This document shows positions 12,601 through 24,600 of a stretch of 64,000 bases of DNA, in pieces. Origin of the DNA: Tanypteryx hageni (Eukaryota > Arthropoda > Insecta > Odonata > Petaluridae). Position numbers and translations under genes: made by a program. The stretch lies in the NCBI GenBank assembly GCA_028673005.1, contig CM054114.1:130406470-130470469 (forward strand), written 5' to 3'. A model generated the notes under the pieces. The model saw only the letters and a list, made by a program, of their open reading frames with translations. It searched no databases and was not told where the DNA came from. Position 1 is the first letter of the stretch; each line of letters starts with the position of its first letter.

Positions 12601-15600
12601 TATTATGTATATATTTAGAAAGAACCATTATGTATGAAAACTCTTATCTACATGGTGAAAAAAGTAGTTCCAATGCTGTGGACAAATGTAGAATATGCAT
12701 GCACAACACATGGACTGAAACATCGCTTTCTTTACAGGCAAATTTAGAACAAACTGCGCAGATAGCTGTGGTAAGCACGTACAATACTAGGACTGAAGTG
12801 TAGCAACCTCTCCCTTGAGTAGTCTGAGAATGACTAATAGGGTGAATGAGATAAAGTAAACTTGAAAAAATGCTTACATAACTGGTCGCGCGGCACACAA
12901 AGTGCTACAACGTGAACGCTCAAGGCTAATATAGACCCCTACATTCAAAAAACTGGAACTAAAATGTAACAACCTCTTTTATAAATAGTTCGAAAATGGC
13001 TAATATGGTATTTGAGACAAATGATACATTTAAAATTTGATTTCCAACTGAAACACGACTATGTTGCATTATGGCGCATATTGTGCACCGGTGCAACTAC
13101 TAAAGGGTTAAGTATTTGGACATGTATTTGTCCAAACAGAAATCAAATTTGGCTTTTTGAAGTTATAGATCCTTTGGCAAACCGGACGATGGTTTTCTTA
13201 AGAATTTACTTTTGATATCATAAAAGTTAAAATTGAGTCCAAACAAAATTGTAGCTCTAAGACATATTGGCCATAATTTTAATTACAAGCCTGAAACTTT
13301 TTGCTAAATTACATCAAGTACTTTTTTATTGTGGTTGCCAAATCTTGGTCGAGATCAGAGATTCCCAGTGTGGTCCACATACCACATTAGGGTGGTTCAT
13401 GCAGAATTATTTAGTATACGTAAAAATAATAATAACTAATAAAAATAAGAAAATATAAATAAAATTTTTTAAATGTTTTGTAAAAATATTTATAGATTCA
13501 ATATGGAAACAAAAAAAGCACTTCACCATGCAGTTACAATGTGAAAATGTCCAATCTGTTGTGTGTGGTTTTCATGGGAAGATGACCATATTAGAATTTA
13601 GTGCCTTTTCAAATAAAAATTAATGATTTTCGAATTGTCGGCCCATTAAATGGGATAGTAGCCATTGCTTAGAAATGGATTTGTGGTTAAAAACGGTATG
13701 CCTTTACTTAACGGATTTTCATAAAATTTGGTATTTAGGGCTTCTGGGAAAAAGCCTTAAGAAAATAACATAAATGGTCCTCATGACCCGATCAGAAGTG
13801 CCACTTGACTGAAAAAAATGAAATTTTCCTCACAATCACAATTTGGAACATTTACACATTTTTGAAATATTAAGTCAGGACATTTATATGAAATCAAATT
13901 CAAGAGAAAATTATATCAAAACCATTCCTTGATTTTATCACCTTTAGTTACATGACTTAAAACTTCTATTTTTTATCCAGGCAATCATCAGGACCAATGA
14001 TGGACGAGACATTACTCTTGATTGGGAAAGAGTTCGTAGTTTTGACAAAGAGGTTGCCATAATGTTTCTTCAGCTTATAAAGGAGCATAAAAAAGCAATG
14101 TAAGCTATATTTTGGTATTAAATGTACTATTTAGGGTTTGTTGTTGCCATCTAATTCCTATTTTTCTACTATAAATATTAATTGTCTTATAATTTATGTA
14201 TATTTTATTTTAATGTTATTTTTACTCCAGTGTTTGTATGCAATTAACCTTTTTCTCCCAACACAACTGAAGTTCTTATTGTATCCTTGCACATCCCCAC
14301 TTTAAAATTATGATTATGGGTTTACAAAATTATAAGAACAGTAATGAGGAACATTTTGCTAATGTATTGCTTTTTATAATTAATAGACAAGGTGAACACT
14401 TTGTGGAATTCCATACTATGGAGGAAATGTGATGTTGTTAAAGGAAAAACAAAAATTAAAACAACACAGACATGTTTAATATATGTCAAAGTGTTACTAA
14501 AACTGTGTGTTTTAATTTTATTTTAACAGCAGCACATTCCCTCCTTATTGCTTTATAATTCAAACATCACAGTAAAATTTATGAGGAAAATCTAAAAAAT
14601 CCAGAAATGAAAATGCTGTGAGGTACAGTACAAATTCGTTATTTCAAAGTTCAAGGGATCAAAAACTACGACTTCAAAGTATCCAGGTTAGAAATATACA
14701 AACTCGTAAAAATTTAACTCTCACCAGGTGAATTGGTACAGCTGAAGTGAACATTTAGTTTGTGATTCGCGAACACCACCACATGTGACAAATAGGCTCA
14801 GGCAAACATCCCCTATTTCCCCATGTGTATTTATATCGTATTTAGGTAGAGTGATGTTCAACTGTGCATACTCAGCTGATATATTTCAAAGATGTGTGCC
14901 AAAATTACCTGTAAAATTCTTGTGTGAAATATTGTATAGATAAAAGATAGGAATCTTCACGAAGTAATTCTCTCCAACTTCATTCAAACTTTCCATTCCA
15001 TCATTTCGCTCAAAAATTATCTTTTATGGTATTTTACGGTGCTATTGACCTATTTGCATCTAAGTTTCAGGGTTTCCACCATTGTTACAGGGCTGTAATA
15101 ACATTCTCTCAAAATATTTTGGTTGTATTTTTATGTCAGCTGATGATTTTAAAATTACTTACGAATTCTCTTCGGCCATATGTACTCAATGCATTCTTCT
15201 TTTGCATGAGCTAGTTGGATTCTTGAGTCGCCCCTTTAATGTGGGCGACTGTTGGGGAGGGAATTTTCATCCATAAATTGCATCAGGCAGGAGGGAGGGG
15301 TAGGGGTCAAGCAGGTCGTGTTTAACCCTTCAGCGCCGATTTGGTGCACAGTGCCAACCTCAATTTCTTCACATGCCACTGACCTTGGTGCAGGGTACCA
15401 ACCTATGCTGTGCTTGTTTTAATTTATTCTTGTGAGAAGAGTTTTTGGTCAATTTTCAAATGGTTTTTTAATTGTGAAAGGCAAAGGTTTTCTCTTTTAT
15501 ATAACTTAAGGTATTTATTTTTTGTGAATGCAATAATTATACAACATCAAATTTATTGTGCTGTGACGACGTGTACTCGACTGATTGACGCAAGCACAGA

Positions 15601-18600
15601 CGAAGTTTTTACAAGTTTCCTCTCTTTTCACCCTCACGCACACTCCATTCTAATTTATTTTTTTTTTGCATCCAAGTTTCTTCCTAAAAGCAAATCCCTC
15701 ATTCTTTTATCAATTTTCACAACATTTCTAAGGAAAAATAATATGAAAAAAGAAGACTTGAAAATGTTGTTAGGAAAAAAATAGGCCGAGAATGAACACT
15801 CAAAATGTGAACGAAGCTGCTCAAATTTATAAAATAAAACCAAAAGATACCATCCCAAAAACTTCATTAGTCTCTCCCTTTGTAAACCAGAAAGATGCTG
15901 ACAGCAAATGGACCTACTAATAACCTCGAGGTTTTTGAGACTCTTTCATGCATCAGTCACACTCGGACAGATATATGAGAGCATGGACATGGGAAGGTAT
16001 GGTGCTGGTTACGAATAGCTAATGGAGAGAACCTAAACAAAGCAAGTGGGATCACCAAGATCTATTAGTGGTGACCTTTCTAAGTGCATAGTAGTGATAG
16101 TGATTATGATAGTGATAGTGGTTTTAGTTTTGTTAATGTTGCGGTTGCAGATGAATTCATAAATCAGCCAGATAGCAAGGATGAAAAAAGAAGGGATGAA
16201 GAATTTCACTGGGAGTGCATGAAAAATTTTACTGGACAACAGGAGGTGTTTATTGGAAACTGCGGAGCTCAGAATGTTGTTAAATGTGTGGTTGATATTG
16301 ATAAATGTTTTGAACTATTTTATTACAAAGTTCAGATAAAATTGGGAATAATTTTGAAACTAGAAAAAAGTCTGCTATGACTGGGAATCAAACCCGGGTC
16401 TTCCACTTGCTGGGCAGATATTCTACCACTGAACTATCGTAGCAGATCAATTTTCTCGTTTCTGAATGCAGATGTTTTCTTGATTTGATTCCTGGTCATA
16501 GTAGACTTTTTTCTCGTTTAAAAATTATTCCCAGCTTTACAGTTTATGCCTGTCTGCATAGGATCTTTGGATCGCTTCATTCCATCAATCAGATAAAATG
16601 AATAGCAGAAGATACTAATAGATATGCAGAACAATACGTTAGAGGCAACGTGTTTTCTTTTCAAGGCTTACCACACAAAATTAAACTATTAAGGTAATTA
16701 AAATAAAGTTTTAATCTCTATATCAATTCATAGTATTTCTCAATCAGTAGAGCCAAAGGGATATTTACGGATTTAAAAAATCCAGTTCATGCTAAGATGA
16801 GCTTTCGTTTGGCATAAAGATCGTACGAGAGGTAAGAAAATACAGATTAGTTTTTGAGAGGTTCATCACTCTCTTTCACAATCTAGGTCCATGTGGTGTT
16901 CTTTGTAGACACTTCTTGAGTGTGATGAATTGTGTGCAAGAGAATGTGGGGCATAGCTAGAGAGAGGGAAGGGCTGCTCGGATTCGGGACTGCGGGACTG
17001 CACAGTCATGAGAATGAAGAAGAGATAACAAACCATCTGAAGTCTGTTTACGAATATCTTGACCGTGGTATTGGAATGGAGCTAAAGGCAACAAAAACAT
17101 CTTGCATGCCTAAAAGCAATACTATTATGCTATGAAATGATATTCTTTTCGCCGAACGATATTGTGATAATTTATAAGAATATCACAATGAAAAAATTAG
17201 GAATAATAACAATAGTTTTACAGTAATTATTTAAAAATTTCATTCAAATCCATTTAATAGAAAAAATGATTAAAATAATTGTCTCCGTACTTCAAAATCC
17301 CAAATTCTGTTTAAGTGTCTTCCATCCAGCGGATAGACTACAATTTGAATCACCTCCATCACTGAAGGGTTAAGGGAAGGGAGAAATGTGTTACCAGGGG
17401 GAGATCTAAAAAGGCAAACATAAGCATGACATTTTATGTATAATCTCTTAGAATTGATTGCTGTAAGAAACACTTTTAAAGAAGAAGAGTAAAAAAAGAC
17501 CTTTTGTTTATTGTAGAGCTTCTGCTTGAAAAAAGCTCAAAAACTGGAAAATAGTATGCATACACTTATTTTTTATTAAAAAATGAATCCAAAGTTTTTT
17601 TATTCTTTTTTTCTGATACAGTTTATGAATGTGTTAGGATATTTTGTCCATATAGCACCATTTCCATAGTGGAAATTGCTGTAAATGCCCCCTTAAGAGT
17701 AACATGTAGGTGTTTGGATGGCTTCTCTGCTTCTTCCCCTTCTGATTCATCCATATCCCCCTCCTCACTATGAATGTCCATGCTTATTGTAGCAGCATAT
17801 TCTTCTGCAGTAGTGATCACATAGTCATCAAATTGTATGTATTCTGCAAAAGTGGTTGGACACTCTATTTCACTTTGCAAGTGAACTTCATTGGACATTG
17901 AATTTGGTATTCAAAACCAGCTTTTCGGAAACAGTTCGCAATCACTGAGGATGCAGTTTCCTTCCAGGAGACTACTTTGTTCATTATTGCATCCAGCATG
18001 TTCCACTACCTAATTTGGGTTATGGGAATATTTGTTGAAGTTTCCCTAATTACATAACACATCATTTTCTTCCTGTATAACCCCTTCAGGTAGTAAATTA
18101 TTCCCTGGTCTAGGGACTGTATATAGCTGGTTGTGTTGGCAGGTAGATGAAGAACTCATATATTTTTCAAATTAAGTCCCTCATATCAAGACATTACATC
18201 CACTCGCGGAATAGTTTTGCCATCATCAATGCTTTTTTGTTTGCCTTGTAACTGCAGGGCAGCCATTTTACTCCTTTGAAGCATCAAGGTCTTTGATATT
18301 TTCCAATGATCAAAGGTTGCAACTTTTTGCTGCCATCTGCATTGGAATGAAGCAATGCGGTTAGCCTTTCTTTGCTCTTCTTTTTCCCTTGGCATGTTTC
18401 TCCTTTCAGTGCCAGTGTCCTATCTGGCAAGAGGTTGTAGGACAATCCACTTTCATCCATATTGAAAATGTTCTTCAGTGTGTAATTCTGCAAAATGGGC
18501 TTCCAACTTTCTGCAGCCTCTCTGCCAAATGATGATCCCTCCCTACTAACACGTAGTGCTATGATATTATGTTGTTTCTAAATTCTGTGCACCCATTGGA

Positions 18601-21600
18601 ACATTGAAAATCTTTGCCTAATTTTAGAGCAATATTTTCCGTTTTTTCTTTCACCATAGGGCTCGATAATGGAACATTGTTTGCCCTACATTGAAAACAC
18701 CACTCCAACACTGCACTCTGGATGTCAGTGTGTTTTGCATCCCGTGTTTCCTTCCTCCTTTCGATGTCATTTCCACTTTGTTTTTTAATCGCATCATGAT
18801 TTTTCAGAAACATTGAAAGAATTGGTTGAAAGTGGAATACCATATTGTTGATCAATATCTATTTTGGGTTTCACACTTTTATCAGCTTCATAAATCACTT
18901 CTAACTTTTCCAAAATATATAATTCCTTGTATTTCTTCTTCGTAGACGTACACCCCTATCTTGTAACAAGCAACTTAATTAATGTACCAAAATTGATTTT
19001 GGCCTATAATAGAGTGAAAAATTGTATTAGGAGAAATTGAAAGCTACACTGGCACATCATAAAATTGTATCAGATTGTAATTACACATTTAAATGCGCAG
19101 CCATTTTCAACTGCAAACTTACTTTTCAGAGAAATCACACTCACAAGTTAGGTATTTATTGTAGGACTGCTTTATGAAAGACAAAGGCATGGTCTCTTTA
19201 GAAACAACATTCAGTATAACTCCGTACAATGTTATTTAAAGATTGGTTCAGTTACAGAAATCAATATTGCAGTCTTTTCTGGAGTATATCACTTTCTCAG
19301 GAGAAAAATTAAGAGGTTTTTTTAAGGTTGAGTAAAAGAGCAACGAATCTGAAGGTCTTCACAGCAAGTCATCAATTCTTCATGGGAAACTAGTGTTCAT
19401 GATGATTGGGATAATAGGGGTTCTTGCAACTTCTGTTCATTTCAGCTTGGTTCTCGAATTTTACTATCTGCTTTAGAATGTGAGCATTTGCTTAGAGTGA
19501 TGCACCGAGAGCATAAACAAAACTTCACAAGAGGTCTAGTGACCCGGAGTTAAGATGTTTAATTTGTTTGTATTATCTATGACTTTTATTTCACGTTGAG
19601 TATTGAATAAGTAAAATGGAGGTACCTGTTTGGTGCGCTACATGTATTTCGTGTATGAGAAATGGAGAACAAAAGTGTGGTGTGATGGAGCACATGCAAA
19701 CCTTCCACTTACACACAAAATAGGTGTAGAGGTTTTGAATTAAATGCACTGTTCACGATTCACCGGACCAGATCATGACTTCAAATTTCATTGTAGACAT
19801 ATTTCGAATAATCTGCACTAAAAGCATGCAAAATCCTATGGTGTTGACTGGGGACTGATCATAACTTTGAATTACACCCTACTCTATCCAGGATTGAAAT
19901 AACCGGATTTTACTGTATTTAATAAAAAAATAGCTAGCATGAAATTTAGTGTGAATGATGCCGCTGTTTTGCATCATCCAAAAGCTGGAATTGTGATGTC
20001 TTGGACAGGGCTACACAGGTATCATCTCTTACATCTAACTGATTCCTGGACTTGTTCTAAATATTCAGCAAAGATGAAAATCCTTGCTATTATAAGTAGG
20101 TTGATGCAAATGGAATTAAGGCTTGCAAAGCTATTCTAGACGTCGATACAAATCAATTAATGAAGACCAAAAATCAACCAGATCCATGATGCTGAATTCA
20201 TTTCTAAGAATTTCCTTCACTCCCTTATTAATCAACACATCTTCAGCCATTTATTGGCATCATAAATGCTCTCCATATCAGTGAGAAATGGACTGTAAAT
20301 CTACAGATTAGTCTTTAAATCTTCGAAACAGAAGTGGCGCATACCAAGTGCAGCCTCCTACTTAAATCCTCCACTCTCCCTGGTTAAGAACCGCTGTATT
20401 ATTTTTTATTTATTTATATTATTTATTTTACCCTGCTCATAAACAGCCGTTGACAGACTTTTACAATGAACTTTTATTATTTATGAATACCTTGAAATGA
20501 TTTTCATTTCTCTATATTGATTTGTATTGCATTCTGTACATTTAAATTTATCATATTGTGTATCATAATGGTTAGGTGGAAGAAGAGGCCATATGGCCTC
20601 AACCTCGCTGTATTAAGAAATAAATAAATACCGTAAATACCCGCGTATAATGCGCACCCTCGTATAACACGCAGGGGGGTTTTCAGCCTCGTAATCTATG
20701 ATTTTTCTATATACCCGCGTATAGTGCGCACCGATTTTTTTAGCGTTACCGTTCCAGAATAAAGTAGATGGTGTAACGTGTTCTAAAGCAATGATCGAAT
20801 TATTGGTATTATGTATTGGTAACATAATTGAAGTGCGAAATGAAATTTTCGAATAACGTTCCAAAAGAACGTCAGCTAACTCAATCATTACATACTTTAT
20901 GTTTACTTACAAGGTGATATTAGGACATACACCATAAATCGAATTATATTAATTTCATAGTATGCCATATGACATTCTTTGAGCTAATAAAATGGAATGA
21001 CGATAATCCTATGTTTTTAAAAATACGTTTTAGTCACGCCTGAGGTGGACGGGTTCGCCCAACCTTCAGTTATACCCTTATTAGAACACTCGAAAGCACG
21101 TAAACACAATAGCAAATAACCATAATTAACTACAGACTCGAAGAATCAAGAATAAATCACGAAAAAGATAGGGAATGATAACTTTAAATAGTTCTACAAG
21201 AAGCATCAACTCCCAGCGTACTCAAAGGCATCAGCTGCCATTGTTTCTAATTGTAAATAGTACCAGTACCTCATCACCAGGCCGGGCGCCGGTGTAGGGT
21301 GACATCATTCGTAAGATGACGATTCCGATAACAACATCGAAGAAGAATAGTCCAGTGACGAAGAATTTCTTGGCTTTTAAAATGAATAAATACTGAATTC
21401 ATTCTTTTCATATCTAATTAATGTATGTTTATAAAATTAGTTAATAAATTTTTACTATTATCTATCTTACTTTTCGTAAAAATCGCCAATAAAAATATAA
21501 GGATACCCGGGCAGTAATTACTGTGTCGAAATTGTGGAAATATGAGGTCAAATGAAAATAAAAAGATTATGTACCCTCGTATAACATGCATCCTAATTTT

Positions 21601-24600
21601 TAACTCGAATATTTCGAAAAAAAAGTGCGCATTATACGCGGGTATTTACGGTAATTGTAACAATGATGAATTACATACAACTATGCTTTAGACAGGATTC
21701 AAACCTGAAACCTTAGCATTGGGAGCCAGACAGGCTAGCCAACCCTCTCCCAAGACTGGCAATAGTACGAGGGTCATTTTTAAAGTAAGAACCATTTGCG
21801 CACCCTACCCGCGCAGGTCATTGACCGGAGACGTCTCAAGGTTGAATGCTCTCTTTAGGGCCCTGGCCACATCCTCAGTTTGCCCTGCCGAAATCCATCG
21901 CCAACTTGTGGAAGTGTATGGGGAAGGTTTAATGAACAAAGGGAATGTGCGAAAGTGGTGTCGTCTGTTTAATGGTGGAAGGACAAATGTGCACGATTTG
22001 GACGCCCGTCTGTCATGAGTGAGGACTTGAAAATCAAGATCGATGCACACGTTCGTGAAAGCAGGCACTTCACTATTGATGAGCTTCATGAGGCTTTTCC
22101 AAATGTTTCGCTATCTGTCCTCTATAAGATTGTCACAGTTCACCTCCAATATGGAAAGATTTGTGCCAGGTGGATTCCAAGAATGCTCACAGACGCACAC
22201 AAGCAGAAACGCATGGGTGCTGCTCTGTCATTTTTGGAACGCTATCACAGAGATGGTGATGAATTCTTGGACCATATCGTGATGGGAGATGAGACTTGGG
22301 TCTCACACTACACGCCAGAGAGTAAGTGGCAGTTTCTTGAATGGCATCACCCCCACACTCCGACAAAACCACGAAAATTTAAGCAGACACCTTCAACTCT
22401 GAAAATCATGGCCTCCGTTTTTTGGGACAGGAAAGGCGTTCTTTTGGTTGACTTCTTGCCTCGTGGAGAAACCATCAATGCAAACGCATATTGTGAAACA
22501 TTGACAAGGCTACGGCATGGTATCCAAAACCGCCGGCACGGCCTACTCACTAGGGGAGTGTGTCTGCTTCATGACAACGCACGGCCACATGTTGCACAAA
22601 AAACGCAAGTGCTGTTGGAGAAATTTGATTGGGAAATCCTTAACCATCCTCCCTACAGTCCTGACCTGGCCTTCGGACTTCCATCTTTTCACAAAACTGA
22701 AGGAGTTTTTGGACGGCAAACGGATGGAAACTGATGAAGAAGTGAAAGAAACAGTTGTGGGTTGGTTGGACGGACTGGTGGCCGACTTCTATGATGAGGG
22801 GATCGTCAAGCTCGTGCCACGTCTGAACAAATGCCTGGATCTCTATGGGAACTATGTAGAAAAATAAAGAAATGTTGTATGTAGTAGTAACAATAAAATT
22901 ATTTGGATATATTAAGTTTTTATTTTTTTAATGACAAAACGGTTCTTACTTTAAAAATGACTCTCGTATAATTGATGTAAATGATACTTGAGAAAAAATT
23001 ACGATAGACATAAATTGTTTTTATCATTCAGTTATTTATTTTACTTGTATCACAAGATATAATATTCATATCAGTGATCATCATCTCTCTTACATGCTGA
23101 TTGGCTTATCCTATCTTTATTTTTCCAGAGTTGTCAGTGTCACCACTAAAGAGAAAGCAAAGGCACGCCCAATTGCCCTCAACACAGTCGAATTGATGCG
23201 TGTTGCCTCATCAGGACTTGGTCTCAGCCCTCACCATGCTATGCAAATAGCAGAACGCCTTTATACTCAAGGATACATCAGTTACCCACGTACTGAAACA
23301 ACTCAATACCCAGAGAATTTTGATTTACTGTAAGTGTATCTATTACATTAAATCAGTTTATCATTAGATAGATTAATTAGCTTTGTTTATTTTCTGTAAT
23401 AATATAAATGGAGTTAGGAGTCTTCTACAATGATGTTTTGACTTGTTTTCAAAATTATATTTCTTAAAAACCTCCTTAATGTCAAGTAAAAATGTATTTA
23501 AAAAAATTGAAATTGATGCTTTATTTTTTTGCATTATGATACCAACTGTTATTCAAGCAGGACTAAATACCTGAAATTGATTTAATAATGAGTGGCATGC
23601 AATCATGTAATTCTTCTGTGATTGTAAATAGCAATGAAATAAATAATTTTTCATAGAATTTAGCTTTAAGGCTATGCAAATTCTTGCTATGGTTTTGTTG
23701 TTCTGGATGCCCAAATATCTTGCTGAATTTCATTTTTTGGAAATGAAGTGCAATACTTTTTGTTGTTAGGATCTACTAATTTATTTTCCATGCTTAATTG
23801 TTGGATCCTAAGAACAAAATGTATTGTTTATTTTTTATAAATTGTTAACATGGATTTCCATTAAGTGACACCTCAATCGGTGAACTCACATTGAATTTAT
23901 GTCTCAAAGAGCCAAGTTATTGATGAATTGACTTTTCATTAGTGCAACATGGGAACTATTCAAAAGAATCGAATCCTCATTGACAACATTTTAAAACTGA
24001 GAAAGGCTCTCGAAAGTTATCTATGTTGCATGAAATATAATCAGATTTTTAAAAAATGCTTTTCCATTTCTGATTTATCATAATATACTCTTTTTCTAGG
24101 TATAGGTCTCTTCTAAATTTAAACATATTTCTCAATAAGTAAATTTTGTTTTTTTTTAATTTTTATAGTCTTGTCATTGTAATAGTCTCACTTGTTGCTT
24201 TTACAACATTTCCTTCAACCCATTTATGATGATCATATTACTGATGTATAATGATATAGCTGTACAATGGCAACTATAAAAGAGCATAGCAAATTTTTTT
24301 ATTCATTTAAAATATCAGTTTGTAAGGTACTGTTGATGATGACTACATTGTAGTTGAAGTATTCACATGGTTTATTATATCCTCCTAAGGCTTGATGGCA
24401 AACCTTGGTGGTTTATTTTTCTTTAGAAGCTGCAGGAAAAATGTAAACTTAAGCTTAGTGTGAATCAAGAATAGTTAAAAGTTGTCATTTTATTAACTGC
24501 AATTAATTTAATTTCAGAGGTACTCTTAAGATGCAGCAAAACAGCCCAGAATGGGGTGAAGAAGTTCGTGAAATTCTAGCTAATGGGATGAACAAGCCCA

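Larger units (their letters stand above)
16084..16660 (+). pseudogene. piggyBac transposase N-terminal remnant, interrupted
   Basis: A Ser/Asp-rich N-terminus is followed by [20 protein letters not shown] and a [12 protein letters not shown] segment, matching the FTG...ELF region of piggyBac transposases. The frame is then cut by the foldback element at 16343-16533. It resumes near 16600 with [13 protein letters not shown], the downstream ETNRYA-like motif of the family. The catalytic core beyond is not recognisable. Confidence 0.65.
15326..17369 (+). mobile_element. piggyBac element 2, nested in Tigger 1
   Basis: TTAA (15322-15325) then CCCTTCAGCGCCG. The right end is CACTGAAGGG then TTAA (17370-17373). 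Terminal identity is short (CCCTTCAG) but the TTAA/CCC pattern is right. Decayed piggyBac coding sequence is readable on the + strand (16084-16660), so both ends and content agree. A small foldback element interrupts that coding sequence. Confidence 0.75.
14626..19915 (-). mobile_element. Tigger/pogo element 1, old, with nested insertions
   Basis: The left end TA + CAGTACAAATTCGTTATTTC (TA 14624-14625) and the right end GAAATAACCGGATTTTACTG + TA (19916-19917) are inverted repeats with pogo-type TA flanks. The 5.3-kb span includes a 2.0-kb piggyBac insertion (15326-17369), leaving about 3.2 kb of Tigger. The remains of its transposase are at 17623-18855 on the minus strand. The other internal sequence is non-coding. 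Confidence 0.75.

Noticed and set aside
16374..16443. Functional tRNA gene
   Set aside because: Abnormal anticodon loop, stem mismatches and position in a MITE arm favour a tRNA-derived remnant.
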